Positions 19,192-30,942 of a DNA stretch of 64,000 bases are shown in pieces. This stretch comes from Durusdinium trenchii (taxonomy: Eukaryota; Sar; Dinophyceae; Suessiales; Symbiodiniaceae), in assembly GCA_963970005.1 (NCBI GenBank), contig CAXAMN010018891.1:174224-238223 (forward strand), read 5' to 3'. The notes under the pieces are model-generated. The model was not told the DNA's origin. It was given only the letters and a program-made list of their open reading frames with translations, and ran no database searches. The position numbers were made by a program, and so were the translations under genes. Position 1 is the stretch's first letter. Each line of letters starts with the position of its first letter.

Positions 19192-22100
19192 CTCGCCATC
19201 TGCATCACCGGGATGCTCTTCCAGAAACCACAGCCACAGTTTCTGAATTGAAAGCAAGAGAGACATTGCCTCACTCCTTTTCTTGCCCCATGTGGGGGCA
19301 AAATTCCGGCACTTTGTGACCCAGCGGGCATGCCATTGGAAACTCTTGGTATGACATGAAAGCTGGAGCCCTTCCATGTCTGGAATGCGTGCCAGACCCT
19401 GAGACTCAAGTTGCTGAAAGCACTCCCTATTGAAAAAGGAAGGAGGTGCCCAATTGACACCAGTTGGTGCCTTTGAGCCCGTCTCTCCCACAGTCTTTTT
19501 CTCAGCAGTGCCGAGCATGGTAACAAAGTCTTCTTCATTGATCATCTGCAGACCAGAAGTCTCTTCCACAGACTCACCACCAGACCCAGCATCATCAGCC
19601 ATGTCAGCACCCAGCACATCAGCTGCAAGTGTCTTATGCACCTTACTGGACCCAGCTCCAGGTGCAGGCGCAGGATCATCCTGTCCGCATTCCATGTCAA
19701 TCCTAGCTTGTCCTGCAGCGCAGTAGCCATGTCAACCCACTAGCACCAACACAACCACAACCAAACATTCTTCTTGGAAAGAACAATTTCTATACATTGC
19801 AGTTTGACAGTTTGACACAATGACTGTATCTACGTAAGTCAGTCCCAAAGTCAAACCCTTCTCCTTCCAGGCCCTCTTGGTCATACACCTGATCATCGCT
19901 GGATTCTGCAGATGAATCTGAGGCGTTGCCTTCCAATTCGATGGCCATGTGACTGTACCCGTCAATGAAGGCAGCCAACCGGGCGTTGGCCTGGCCAGTC
20001 TTGAACTCCCAGCAACGCACAGGCAAAGCTGTTTTGTCAGGATTCAGCTTCAAGGTCAAATCCACGTTGTCATGGGCTTCCCTGCGAAATCCCATCGTCA
20101 TGATGGTCCCTTTGACCCGTTTACTCTTGAACTCCGGCTTTCCCTCTGAAGTCACCTGCACATGGGAAGCAAGCCATTCAGGCGTAGCCATTTGGCCCGT
20201 GCGGCTGTTTACCACGATGTGCCTCTCCACCTGTTGTAGAGACTCATAGGTCTCCTTCTGCTTCTGCGTTGGCTTTTTCTTGGCACTGGGGTCCTTCTCC
20301 AGCATCGCATTGAGACTTGTTTTGGTGGAGCTCAGCTTGTTCACGTGCAGCATCAAGGTCCTGACAAGAGCTGAAGCCACCTCATACGGCAGCGGCACCC
20401 AGGATTGGCCATTTTCTTCCTGAAAGGAGCACTCAAAGCAAAGATTGACATGGAATCTGGCCCAAAACCAAAAAACATCACAACAGTGTTTTTGCACATC
20501 AAACGGATAAACTTTCACAATCTCCACGAGCCAGTGCCATTGTTTGACAGATCAGCTGTTTGTTTGTCGTTTGTTTGTGCACGTCTCTGTATTGTTTTCC
20601 TCTTGGCAGTTGTCACTAGGCTCAGCTAGGCTAGGCTCAAGGCCTTTGATCCAGGGTGCATTGTATAGCACCAGGCAATTGTATAATTGTACATGAACAA
20701 TACGATGGAGTAAACATGCAATTGTACAGAAGGTTGTATCTTGACATCTCTCTCTCTCTCTCTCTCTGTCTCTCTGTCTGTCTCTGTCTCTGTCTCTGCC
20801 TCTGCCTCTGCCTCTGCCTCTGCCTCTGCCTCTGCCTCTGCCTCTGCCTCTGTCTCTGTCTCTGTCTCTGTCTCTGTCTCTGTCTCTGTCTCTATCTGTC
20901 TATCTATATATATATATGTGATTATATGTGTGTGTTTGTGGGTGTGTCACGCGAGACCCTCAAAACGATGAAAGCCGGTTGTCGCGACGCACGCTCTCAG
21001 CACAGCGAATGCACGAAGCCTTCTTTGTTCAAGCTGGATTGTGCAGAACCTACGCACCCCTTCACGAACCTGACCCTGACCCTACCCTCACCATCAGCCT
21101 CCTTCTGCCTGCCTTCTTGAAAAGTCTTGAACAAATTGAGCTTGGGGTGTTGCCAAGTCAACAAAGCGACATGTCACCTGGACCCTGCCCCACAACCCAC
21201 AACATGTGCTCAGCGGCTGTGGCAAGGACACACTCTTCTCCACACGCTCTGAGCAGCTTTGCAATCTGTGGCCACGGTCAAAAAGGAAAACAAAATCTTC
21301 CCATTTGTAGCACACAAAAGGTGCAACAAAGTCCTTTTTCAGGACTTTCAACACAACTGTCCAAATGAAAGATCTGCTGCTGCATCCTTGTCGCACAACC
21401 CCTGAACACAAGCTTTGGCGGCAAGGCCTTAGATGCTGTTGCCTTGTGTCACATAGCACCTCTTCAATCGTTTCGAGGAGCCCAAACCACCCGAGCCGAA
21501 CCCCGCCTTTCTTCCTGGGTAGTGATGCGTTGGTTGGACATCTCCACGCGCACCTCCAGCTCATGGAGTTTCTCGGCGCGATCCGCGCCGTCCTCCACCT
21601 GGCGCCTTGGGGACCAAGCTCCGGTGAATCCAAATGCGTTTGGCGTTTGGGTTTTTTGAGCAACAAGGGGTCAGTGATGATCAATCATCTTGCCAGTCGG
21701 AGGCCGTGATGTCTGTAGGGCCTTCCCATATATTGACGCTACCTCTCAGAAGTGATTACGTTGCACCCTCTTTGGTTGCCCTGTGCATGCACTCATACAA
21801 GAAAAACACATGCAAGAAATTGCAAGAATACATGGTTCCGCTAAATAACTTCAAGCCCAAATGAGTGGCTCCCGCACTGGCTACATGTCTTGGAATGAAA
21901 TGTGAGGCCAGAGGAGTTTGGGGGTTGCTCACCTAGGCACAGCAAAACTAGCTCTTGATTTCAAGGAACATTCACCAATAGCGGCTGCGTTCTGCAAAGA
22001 GAAGTTGGAGAGGCAAACTCGAACACCTTTTGTCCAATGTTCCAGTGTCAGAGTCGAACCGGGCAGCTGACACTTCACTATCTTCACTATTTGGCTGGAC

Positions 22101-22546
22101 AGGTGCAAGAGACGAGAAGACAACATGGGAGGTCTATGGACTGCCTTCTCAACTTAAGAACATACCAGTACATCCGGAAAATAATTGTCGGTGCGAGGTG
22201 TCTGAGAGATTCCCGGCTGCCAATTTGCTCACCACAACTTTTTCAGCTCCAGACTGAAACTTCTGTAGCAAGTCAGGCACCTGCACTCATGTCCATTTCT
22301 GTCTACCAAAAAAAGCATAACCTCATTGCACAAAGATATCAAGGAGATGTGTGTGTGTGTAATTGGGTTGGCATCTGAATAACAATAATGCCGTTTATCG
22401 TTTGTTTAGCAAACATGACACTCAGCGACCTTTTCGATGTGCTATGAAATGAAGCCCCTGCTCACTTACCCACAGGAACAGCACCTGTCGTTGAAGATCT
22501 TCTAGCGCCAGCTTGAAGCGATCCTGGAACGTTTCCACCAATAGAT
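19144..22546 (-). CDS. Hypothetical coiled-coil protein, four exons with matching phases
   Basis: Exons in transcription order: 22546-22470 ([20 protein letters not shown], donor GGTAAGTGAG), 21598-21515 ([20 protein letters not shown], probable GA donor), 20419-19835 (acceptor TTTCAG|G, 195 codons, GT donor in TTAC|GTAGAT) and 19712 onward (acceptor CTGCAG|G). Intron phases agree at all three joins (0, 0, 1). The first two exons are heptad-like coiled coil. The third is a mixed globular stretch ending in a Ser/Asp/Glu-rich acidic tail. The fourth has an Ala/Gly/Asp-rich linker, then a Trp-rich segment ([20 protein letters not shown]). I recognise no named family. The 194-bp repeat and a pyrimidine microsatellite lie in the intron between exons 2 and 3. 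The 3' limit is uncertain; the frame stays open to 19144. Confidence 0.6.
20553..20746 (-). repeat. 194-bp direct repeat, right copy
   Basis: Near-identical to 14869-15062. It lies in an intron of the coiled-coil gene. It is either a solo LTR of the Copia-2 family or the displaced 5' LTR of the Copia-2 element. No target-site duplication is evident. Confidence 0.6.
20747..20925. repeat. Pyrimidine microsatellite (TC, TCTCTG, TCTGCC)
   Basis: Runs of TC, then about eight to nine TCTGCC hexamers, then TCTCTG and TATC/TA. The open frames across it are artefacts of the repeat. Confidence 0.92.
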
Positions 22547-23795
22547 CTGGAAACCAAACAACTTCCAAATTAGAAACTGGAGCAGCACTGGAGCACTTTA
22601 ATTTATGGTCAGTATACAATGGACTGGCCCTCGGCCAACCAACACCAGCAGAGTCCAGCGCTGGCTTGCACAAGAATTTTGTACGAGTACGTTAAGGATT
22701 CCAAGCACCCAACCACCGGGCTGCGAGCACCAGCAAGAATAACTTACCACTTCACCAGCAGTCACAACCATAAACTGATCACCTCACTGACTTCACGACC
22801 AAAGAAAAACGCACGCACCGAAGCCAGTTTCTGATACTGACATGTACTGACCACGCACAAGACCACCTGCGGCATAGGACTGCCACCTTCACAGAAACCA
22901 GTTCCAAAAATCTTGTTCCTGGTTTGGTTGCTCTGGGATTGTCCTCCTCACAGTCTGCATAGCACTTTTACTTTGTGCGCTCGCTCTGACTCCCCAAAGC
23001 CTGCACATGTCTCACAAAACTTTGTGGCACCTCAGCTTTATGCGGCTGAAAACCCTTCTGTTGCTGCTTGAGGCGGCTACGAACAACACGTCCAATGCGG
23101 TTACAAACAAGATGGATTTGCAGATTGTTTCAAGCTACCATCCCTTGCCGTGCTTCTGGACGGGAAACTAGTGACAGGTCATGGTCGCATGCTCAGGAAG
23201 TAGCTACCAAGTAGCGCTCACCTTCCCCCGCCACTCCACTAATGTTACACTGGCACCCTCCTAGGAAAGTCCACGTGCAAATCGGTTGGGCAAGATTTGC
23301 GAAAATCATAGAACCTTTTGCGAAACCTACTCTTCCCGTGTCCAACAAAATGTCAGTCCAAACAAGTTTACCTTCGGCGTAAGGAACTCAAACCGAAGCC
23401 TTGAAGCCCCGAAACTTCTGGTGTTTCTCAGTTTGATGGTTTTGCGACTTGGCACAAACCCTCGAGACCTGGAAATGAAATGTTTTTCAAAGCCTCCCGG
23501 TCCTTCCTTGGAAGTGGCATTGCACCGGGGTCACTTGTTGATGTCTACGTTGGGATACGGTTTCGTGGATTGGCTCAACCCCCTTTGACGTGTTGATGGT
23601 ACACAGTGACATGAAAAAGTGTTTCATGAAAAACTGTTTCATGTCGAGTCTGCAAGATTTAAGTCCCAACTTTTGAAACCCTGGTCATGCAGCACTGCAT
23701 GCATATGAACCCCTTTCACTTGCGCAAAGAGAAGGAACAGTTCCGCTATGCACACAACCAAAAGGGTCCATAACTCTTTTGCTTCCCCAGAACAC

Positions 23796-23864
23796 GCTGC
23801 CCTCGAGACGCCAAACCTCCAAGGTCTCACGCAGCTCACAGCAGAAGTTTTCAAGGTGATCCAC
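23796..23864 (-). CDS. Coiled-coil exon candidate (23 codons)
   Basis: Acceptor CAACAG|G, then 69 nt reading VDHLENFCCELRETLEVWRL and on, then a GT donor. It has amphipathic helix character like the exons at 22.5 and 21.6 kb and probably belongs to the 5' part of that gene. Its end phase does not join directly to 22546, so another exon would lie between. Confidence 0.4.
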
Positions 23865-24031
23865 CTGTTGGCAAAGCTGACTGGCAAAGGGAAACACTGA
23901 TATGCAAATATGATCTCGTGAAGACACACCATCACAACCAGTATGCCAAAACCACCACGATGGGTACTTGAGCGGGAGGCGGTGGACGAAAGGTAGGCCA
24001 ATAAGTTCACCTTTGAGAGAGGTGGGTCAAA

Positions 24032-24235
24032 TAAACAAGAGAGCGAGCGAGAGAGAGAGAGAGAGGGAGAGAGAAGAGAGAAGAGAGAAAAGAGAAAAGA
24101 GAAAAGAGAGAGAAGAGAGGCGGCAGCAGCAGCAGCAACAACAACAAAGAAGCAGCAAAGCAGCAGCAAAGAAGCAGCCCAGCAGCAGCAGCAGCAGCAA
24201 GAGCAACAAACCAACAGCAGCAGCTGAGAAGCTCA
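24032..24235. repeat. GA-rich then CAG/CAA microsatellite
   Basis: GAGA-type repeats to about 24120, then CAG and CAA units to about 24235. Long low-complexity frames (poly-Leu, poly-Gln) on both strands are products of the repeat. Confidence 0.92.
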
Positions 24236-24334
24236 AAACGAATCCAATCACACCACAGCTGCAGCACTAGTGGAAGCAAAATAACAAGGAGGGAGGTGAA
24301 GCTCGATACGAAGATACGAAGCCAATCACACGAA

Positions 24335-24518
24335 GCCACGACGGTACACTTGAAGGAAAATTGACCCGTCCCAGGTCCCAGGGCGAGTTGATCCGTGCGG
24401 GGACCCCCCTGTTATGAAGAATCGCCTTTCGCGAGCCCAAAGTCAAGGCGTGTGGAGGGAGCTGCCCCGAAGCTAAAGCTAAAAGAACTCAGGTAGCTAA
24501 AGCCACCTTTCGTGACAA
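24335..24518. repeat. Dispersed palindromic repeat, copy 2
   Basis: Partner of 11660-11845 in the same orientation. Its last 33 bases differ from copy 1 at only two positions, both in the hairpin. Confidence 0.5.
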
Positions 24519-24527
24519 AGGTCTCAC

Positions 24528-24596
24528 TTGACAGCATTCTGCACCTTCAGCGCTAAAGGTTCCACCTCTTCCGGCGAACGGGCAGCCTCAAGCAAA
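24528..24596 (-). CDS. Coiled-coil exon candidate (24.6 kb)
   Basis: Acceptor CCACAG|T, then 69 nt reading LLEAARSPEEVEPLALKVQN and on, then donor CAA|GTGAG. Probably an upstream exon of the 19-22.5 kb gene; the joining exon was not found. Confidence 0.4.
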
Positions 24597-25385
24597 CTGT
24601 GGGATGAGTTACGCTGACAGTTTCGGTAAGACTTTCGATCAGCCAAATGGTGGCAAGGCTTCAAAGAATCCACATTGCACTTGTCTGACCAGGGACTTCG
24701 CAAACAGGCATCCGCAAAAAGCCAAGGCAATCCGCTGCACAGCCAGGCTCAACCTGGTCCGGACCTAGCAACCGCGTGCCTTGACCTATTGCAGCCCAGA
24801 GCACTCAGGCGTGATACAAATTCATGCCCCTCTGGAAAGCAAACGCAGTGGAGACTTGGAAGAACTGGTGTCACATAGACCTCTCGATGTTTGGCGCCTG
24901 CAAAAAGGTCAGCCTGGATGGGCTCACAGATTGACTCCTGGAACTGAAACACCGCACAAATCCTCAAGGAGGGCTGTAAAGGTCTGGCAAAAGGTCGCCC
25001 AATTCAATCTCAAGGATCATAATTACCACACGAATCCCAGTCAAAAACAAATACCAACGCTGGTCTACACCTCAACACTGCGATTCTAGCTACCCATTTT
25101 TAACTTGAAACCATGCCCAAAAATCACAAGGTCAAACGGTCAAACGGTCAGACTTACCATTCCCTTCCCTTGGGATATTACACAACGCAACTGCTTGCAT
25201 CAACTCCAATTCAAGTTGCGCATCGTTTTTGGAAATTTGTTTGCCGCGTCCGCAAGTTGCAGTCCTCTGACTTTGCGCAGAAGCCTGGCAGCAACTTCGA
25301 TTGATGGGGAGCGCGTGGCCAAAAAAGAGCGCTTGAGGTCTTTCAAGGACCATCCACAAAAAAAATAAATATAATGACTATCAAC

Positions 25386-25545
25386 GGCTTTTATGGAGGC
25401 AACGGCCTACCAGGCTGCGCGCGGTTCCACAAATTCTAAGGCGCAGTCCCCGCCATCCACGCCTTTTTGGGTCCCAGCCCTCCGCGCCCTCCGGGCGGCC
25501 ACCGACTCCCGCGCGCTCCGCGCGGGCGGGAGGGTCACTAATTGC
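25386..25545. other. GC-rich, strongly self-complementary segment
   Basis: Much higher GC than its surroundings, with a near-perfect palindrome CCCGCGCG-CTC-CGCGCGGG at about 25510-25530 and further GGGCGG/CCGCCC pairing. The region from 24600 to 25385 contains no recognised gene. It could be a structured RNA or a short interspersed element. Confidence 0.35.
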
Positions 25546-25680
25546 AGCTCCACGGCTGCAAACCTTTGACGATGGAGGGACGATGGGGTGTCTGGAACAG
25601 ATTAGACAAGCGGCGAGGGACAAAGGTATATGATATATTTATATATACATATAATATAGACCAATTTTTTTTCACAAAAT

Positions 25681-25779
25681 GGCCTTCCCTGCTTTCGTTC
25701 GTGTCGCGCTGACCATCATCGGTTTCCAGGAAAGGATGCCCGAGCAAGTTGGATAGGATTCCAGCTGCCTCGATGAATG
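25681..25779. repeat. ~95-bp direct repeat, left copy
   Basis: About 80 percent identical to 27470-27564; shared blocks include CATCATCGG, TTCCAGGAAA and GTTGGATAGGATTCCAGCT. The pair brackets the gag pseudogene. On the minus strand this copy is open (SFIEAAGILSNLLGHPFLET), so an exon duplicate is another reading. Confidence 0.5.
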
Positions 25780-25984
25780 ACCACAGTGGAACCTCGGTCA
25801 AATGACGAAGATCCACGTAGGACCGTTGTCATTCCCGCAGGAACGCCATGGCTGGTGCATCTTTCTACAACGATGGAGGCTAAAAAGCTTTTGGTGGCGA
25901 GAATGAGGCTCAAGAGATGGAAGACCTGGGCGACGAACAAACTTCTGGCAATTGCTGACAAGGTTCCTCCAAAGGCCGGAGGCC

Positions 25985-26690
25985 CTACGCACACGCTTCA
26001 CTGCAGGGCACAGCATTGAAGTGCATTGAACATCTTGGGCCTGCCGACTGCCAGAAAAAAGGTGGAGACCCCAGCGTGAGTGAAATCACGACAGAGGTGC
26101 TCAATCTTCTCGCAGCAGAGGGCGAGCTCCTCAAGATATAGGTGCCCAGGGAAACGGAGCTGTTCGGTCGATGCAATAGGAAACAAACGTTTCCTTTCCT
26201 GAAGAGGCTCGAGGGTGGATCACATCTTCATATCCAGAAATCCGATCGGGATTGAATACTCGCTAGTTGAAGAGGACTAGATGACACACTGCTGCGGGTC
26301 GAACATTTGTTGGCTGAACATCAGTGCACCAGCAAGTCGGAAAGCAGAAGGCGAGGAGGAAGAACCCTACGACGAGACTGAAGCTGCCGCCGAGGCTTTA
26401 GCTGTGACTTGGCAAGACAAACGAAAAGAACTCAATCGTCTGCAGAAAGAAAGTTCCGACAAGCAGCCGACAGGCGAAGTGAAACGCAGCTTTCAGATTG
26501 AAGTTTCAAACGGAAGAAGAAAACACGACGCCAGCGTTGTCACTGGGCCAGGGATTGTCATTCGCCACCTCCTCCAAACAGGAAGTCCAAAAGAAGTGCT
26601 TTTTTACCTCCCACTGGAGCAGCTGTGGTTGAACTCTGACATGGTTGAGAAAGCAAAAACAACGGGATCGCAACTGACAGCTTCACCCTG
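25985..26690 (+). pseudogene. Copia gag fragment (zinc-knuckle gag), plus strand
   Basis: Three frames together read as a decayed copia gag. The first is GTALKCIEHLGPADCQKKGG (from about 26005). Next, EGELLKI is followed by a stop, then RETELFGRCNRK, then after a one-base shift TNVSFPEEARGWI (about 26185-26225). Further on, KRKELNRLQK and KRSFQIEV lead after another shift into CHWARDC, the second half of a CCHC knuckle (about 26541-26560). Several frameshifts and stops show it is inactive. It is the only supported element on the plus strand, and no pol follows it. Confidence 0.6.
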
Positions 26691-27469
26691 AATCAAGGGA
26701 CGCCGTGCCCTGCTCAACAAGTGACTCTGGAATGAGTCGCCGGCTGCCAACAAACAGTATGCTGGCCGACGGTGCGGCCAAGAGAGAACTTCGCCGTCAA
26801 AAGCAATATAGTCCGAAGCGAAGACAAGATGAAGGTCCCGAAAGACTGTAAATATCTGTACATGTTTTTGCTTCACTTGGGAAAACACACCGATGAAGTG
26901 ATGCTTGGGATGCGTTGTTTTCGCGCGCATGTCAGTGAACTGGGTCAGGTCACTGTGATGCATGTGGTTGAATGGTCTTGCTTGCAGCTTGTTCAGATAA
27001 GATCCTTGGATAGCCTACCAACCCCGCGTGCCCTTTTCAACTGTGCGCCCTTTAATTGGCATGGAAAGCAAAGGGCCGGCAGATTCGCTCCATCTACCAT
27101 GAACACACCGGGATGTCACAGCCGCAGAGGACGCCAAATATCTGCCCTCCCTTCTGCCAGGAATTCTTGATTTCACCACTTGGGGCAAGACCCTGATTCG
27201 CTTTCATTACAGTAATATGCCAAGAATGACATGGCGTGCCAGGAGTTGGCATCCAGTTCTGAATGCCGGCTATGTCAGCGTGAGTTTTTGATGCTTGCTT
27301 CGGTGCGGATGAGCGCCTTCGATTCCTGATGGCACTTCGACTAAGCGAGAGTTCAAGGCATGAGCCTTGGTTGACCAAGGCCAGAGCTGGAATCTATACA
27401 CTGGAGAAGAAGCTTTGCACATAGAAGATTATAGCCGGTGTTGAATTCCGTTCACAGGAGCGCCTTCCA

Positions 27470-27564
27470 TGCTTTTGTTCGTACGGCAGGGGCCATCATC
27501 GGCTTCCAGGAAAAAGGATGGGTCCGACCAGGTTGGATAGGATTCCAGCTACCTCTGTGAATCA
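27470..27564. repeat. ~95-bp direct repeat, right copy
   Basis: Partner of 25681-25779. Nothing coding was recognised between 26691 and 27469. Confidence 0.5.
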
Positions 27565-27869
27565 ACATATATACAATACTTTTTCCAAGGAGATATCAGC
27601 ATTTCTTGGCACGGGTGGTGCCCCTTGGTGTCCTTGCGATGTTTCGTCTAAAGAAGCGACACTGAATGGCTGCAAGGGTGGGAATGCATGATTTGAAAGA
27701 CAGAACACTTTGTTATACTTAAACATACAAAAACATGCAAAAGGATCCTATATAAAACGTAGAACCCCACGGGGCCGAAGGTTGCCATGGCAACACAAAG
27801 GGATAACCTCTCCACGCACATGTAGCCCCATGATAGATAAAGTTTAAGTCTATGACATTTGTTGACTTG

Positions 27870-28530
27870 AGGTTTGCTGGCACAAACCCTTCTGTTTCCG
27901 GATAGCCTAAGGGACCAAGTTTGCAGGATTCAAAGCCAACAAGAATCATGTTTGGGCGCCTAGGCCCGAATTCCACTTGAAATGACACCATCTGCCAGGG
28001 CCAACGACTCCACAAGCAGGGAGATGAAACCGAATGAAATTGACAGCCAAGCCACCAGAAACTGGCTTCTGTGTAACCATAGGAGAGGAAAATAGCAAAG
28101 AGGTCTGGGTCCGACTCACGTGCGCAAAAGACCTGGCAGCAAAGCCTACAAAACTGAACAACACAGAGAATGTCAGGCTCCTAGAAATCTTGCGCATGTG
28201 TGTGAACCCTGGAGAGCATGCAAGTGGCCAATGCCTACAACCATCCTACCTCACCAGCCTAAGTTGCTCCAACCCAAGTGTTTGGCAAGAATTTTTGAGT
28301 TTGCCAAATAACATTCTCTCCAACGGGGTCGCCCATGCACCTCTCAATCAATAGGAAATCATTGATCAGACCCCTCACCACCCTTTTGGGAGATTTGGGA
28401 ATATTGATTGACCCCAGTTTGTAGTGAACATGGTTTTTCGGGCTGAGGAGTCAAGCCTTTTCTGTGAAGGAACTGGCTCACAACGCCTTGTCTGGCTACT
28501 ACCGTCTTCCGCCAGCCTTCCTCGCTGATC
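27870..28530 (-). CDS. Exon candidates, unidentified minus-strand gene
   Basis: Three blocks with splice signals. The first is 28518 downward, EGWRKTVVARQ, ending CAAG|GC. The second ends at a GTGAGT donor near 28115 (FAARSFAH). The third starts at 27991 after GGCAG and reads MVSFQVEFGPRRPNMILVGF. No family is recognised and the phases are not verified. 28531-29384 holds nothing I can support. Confidence 0.25.
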
Positions 28531-29384
28531 CTCGAGGTTGCACAACTACACCAAGGATCGCGATCCATTGGACCCCACGAGCTTACCCAACCAGGCAAAA
28601 TATAAACACATCACATGCACCAAGGGTGCATGATGACCCTTTTCCGCATCACTTAAGCTATCGCGCACGTTCGCAGGTGCTGAAGTGTGAGCGGCGTCGA
28701 CCGACCTTTTTGGTCGTTTTTTTGGTAAACTACAGTTCTAAACCTTGATTGCACATTCTTCTTCATGAAACGTGTGTCTCAAGTTTATCGTTCTTCTTCA
28801 TGGGTTTTGAGAGACAAGTTTCTGTCACCATGGAGAAGCTTCCGCCTGTAGTTAGAGACCCTCCGGTATCCTTCGAGGAAGGTAAAAAAGGGTATATACA
28901 GCTGATGATGTGCGTGGAGAGGTGCACTAGAGGACAACTCAAAACATATTGCTCAAGTATTTGCCATTCAAATCCAACCCTTCTCAAGGGGTACCCCACC
29001 TCCCAAATAATGTTCAGACATATTTCTTTGGGCTTGATTTTTTTCTGAGCTTGTCACGTTCTTTCCATTCAAACCCAAGCTTTCTTGAGGGTCCCCACCC
29101 AATTAATTTCAGGGGGGGTCTCCATAAGTTCCTGGTGTCGTTTCCTTCCTATATCACCATATCTTACCAGCTTCCTTCTGTTGAATTTTAGACCTTGTGA
29201 AAGGGGTGCCTCCCTCCCCCTCCAATTAATTTTCGGTCACGGCTGCCTTGAAATATCCAGCCCTTCGGGATACCTACCTCAGGTCCTTTTAATTGAATGG
29301 TTGATATGTTTCAAAAAAGAATTCAACACCACGTGGAACAGGGAAACCAACGCGACTTCCCGAAGAGCTTTCGACGCAAGGAAC

Positions 29385-29426
29385 TACAACATGTTGGGTA
29401 AACGGGGGGGTCGCCCGGAAAGCAAC
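29385..29426 (+). repeat. Inverted repeat arm 1 (42 bp)
   Basis: 39 of 42 bases match the reverse complement of 29938-29979. It begins TACAACATGTTGGGT. Confidence 0.85.
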
Positions 29427-29688
29427 ATGCTGAGGGCTAGAAAACCCTGCGTTTTGCAGATGTGTTTTGCCTTTCCGGCCACTCAGTCATCATCTTGGAA
29501 TCCCAAACGACATCGTCATCAATTCATCCTTGCGTAGGGTATCAGCTCATCATCCACATCATGTCCCTAACGCATCAACGCATCCTCCGCATTATGTATG
29601 TAACGCATCAACGCATCATCCGCAGTATGTCTGTAACGCATCAGCGCATCATCCAAATCATGCGCGTAGCACATCAACTCATTCTCCG

Positions 29689-29764
<76 letters not shown>

Positions 29765-29774
29765 NNNNNNNNNN

Positions 29775-29823
<49 letters not shown>

Positions 29824-29890
29824 CGTCATCATCCTCCTCCTCCTCATCATCATCGTCATCATCGTCGTCATCATCATCATCATCAGCGAA
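29689..29890. repeat. TCA trinucleotide microsatellite with assembly gap
   Basis: Pure TCA units interrupted by 10 N at 29765-29774, then TCA mixed with TCC/TCG. True length is unknown because of the gap. Confidence 0.95.
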
Positions 29891-29937
29891 GTGGATCGTC
29901 TGCATCCCACCAGAGCCCATGTTGGGTCATCGGAAAG

Positions 29938-29979
29938 GTTGCTTTCCGGGCAACCCCCCTGTTGACCCAACATGTTGTA
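29938..29979 (-). repeat. Inverted repeat arm 2, inside a 57-bp foldback
   Basis: Reverse complement partner of 29385-29426. The surrounding 29919-29975 is itself a foldback: CATGTTGGGTCA at one end and TGACCCAACATG at the other, with an inner CGGAAAG/CTTTCCG stem. Confidence 0.85.
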
Positions 29980-30209
29980 CAAACTGATGTGACTGAAGTG
30001 TCTGACATTCCTTATATACTATTCCTGACGAACTCTCTCTCTCTCTCTCTGTCTCTATAGAGTTTGGACATCGCTAATGCTGAATGTTGTTGCTATATAA
30101 ACCTGTAGCATTATATTATATGTTATTCTATTGAAACCTTTCATGGTGCTTCGTTGACATCTCCACTTGACACAAGCCCTCCCCGGTCCCCCTCTACAAC
30201 TTGCAGCCG

Positions 30210-30908
30210 TCAAATGCGTTTCGGAACGTTTCTACCGAAACAAGTCGGGGCCACGTTCGACCAGGTCATGTGCCGGAAGCTCGGATGCCACCAGAAGCTG
30301 TAGACAGGAGCCAAGGCCTAGATTGAGGGCTGGGGCTGGATAGACCGACCAGTCAATTCACACATTATGACTTGACATGACAGACTTCATGTCTCAATCT
30401 GGGCCCAAAAGATTGGCATTTAACTTTTGACTTCCAACTTTTAAGCATCTTAAAGTTAAGAAGGTGATCAACGTGCAACATGTGGCCAGTTTCTTGAATA
30501 CCGTCACACTCCTCGTGTGGTGACCAAGTCCTTCATCATTATACCTTACCAGTATATGTCAAGAGATTCATTGAGACTTGCCTTGTCAAGGATCTGTTTC
30601 CCGTCCAAGAACCTCTGAAGCTGGGACGCCCGGCCCGACTAAAGAGACTGACTAAAGTGACGAAAGTTCAAAAAAAACAACCGGGAAGTGTCCGTGATGA
30701 AATCAGGCCTCTATGTCCATGACAAAGCAAAGGTAGCCAAAGGAGAAGAGATGCTCAACGACCTCGCGAATCCGTTCGGGACATGTGTGTCACTTCACCG
30801 TTCTGGAGATGGGTGAGGGATCAAAAAAGAAAAGGATCAAAAAAATCACCGCGAAGTAAAAGAGACTTGAGAAAGGACAGTAGTAGTAGTAGTAGTAGTA
30901 GTAGCAGT

Positions 30909-30942
<34 letters not shown>

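Noticed and set aside
21094..21684. 196-codon minus-strand frame
   Set aside because: The protein-like exon (21598-21515) is in a different frame; the long frame has no domain.
22030..22070. Possible tRNA T-arm (GGTTCGA) on the minus strand; similar hits near 32900 and 54535
   Set aside because: Flanking bases do not form the T stem or acceptor stem. No tRNA gene could be built.
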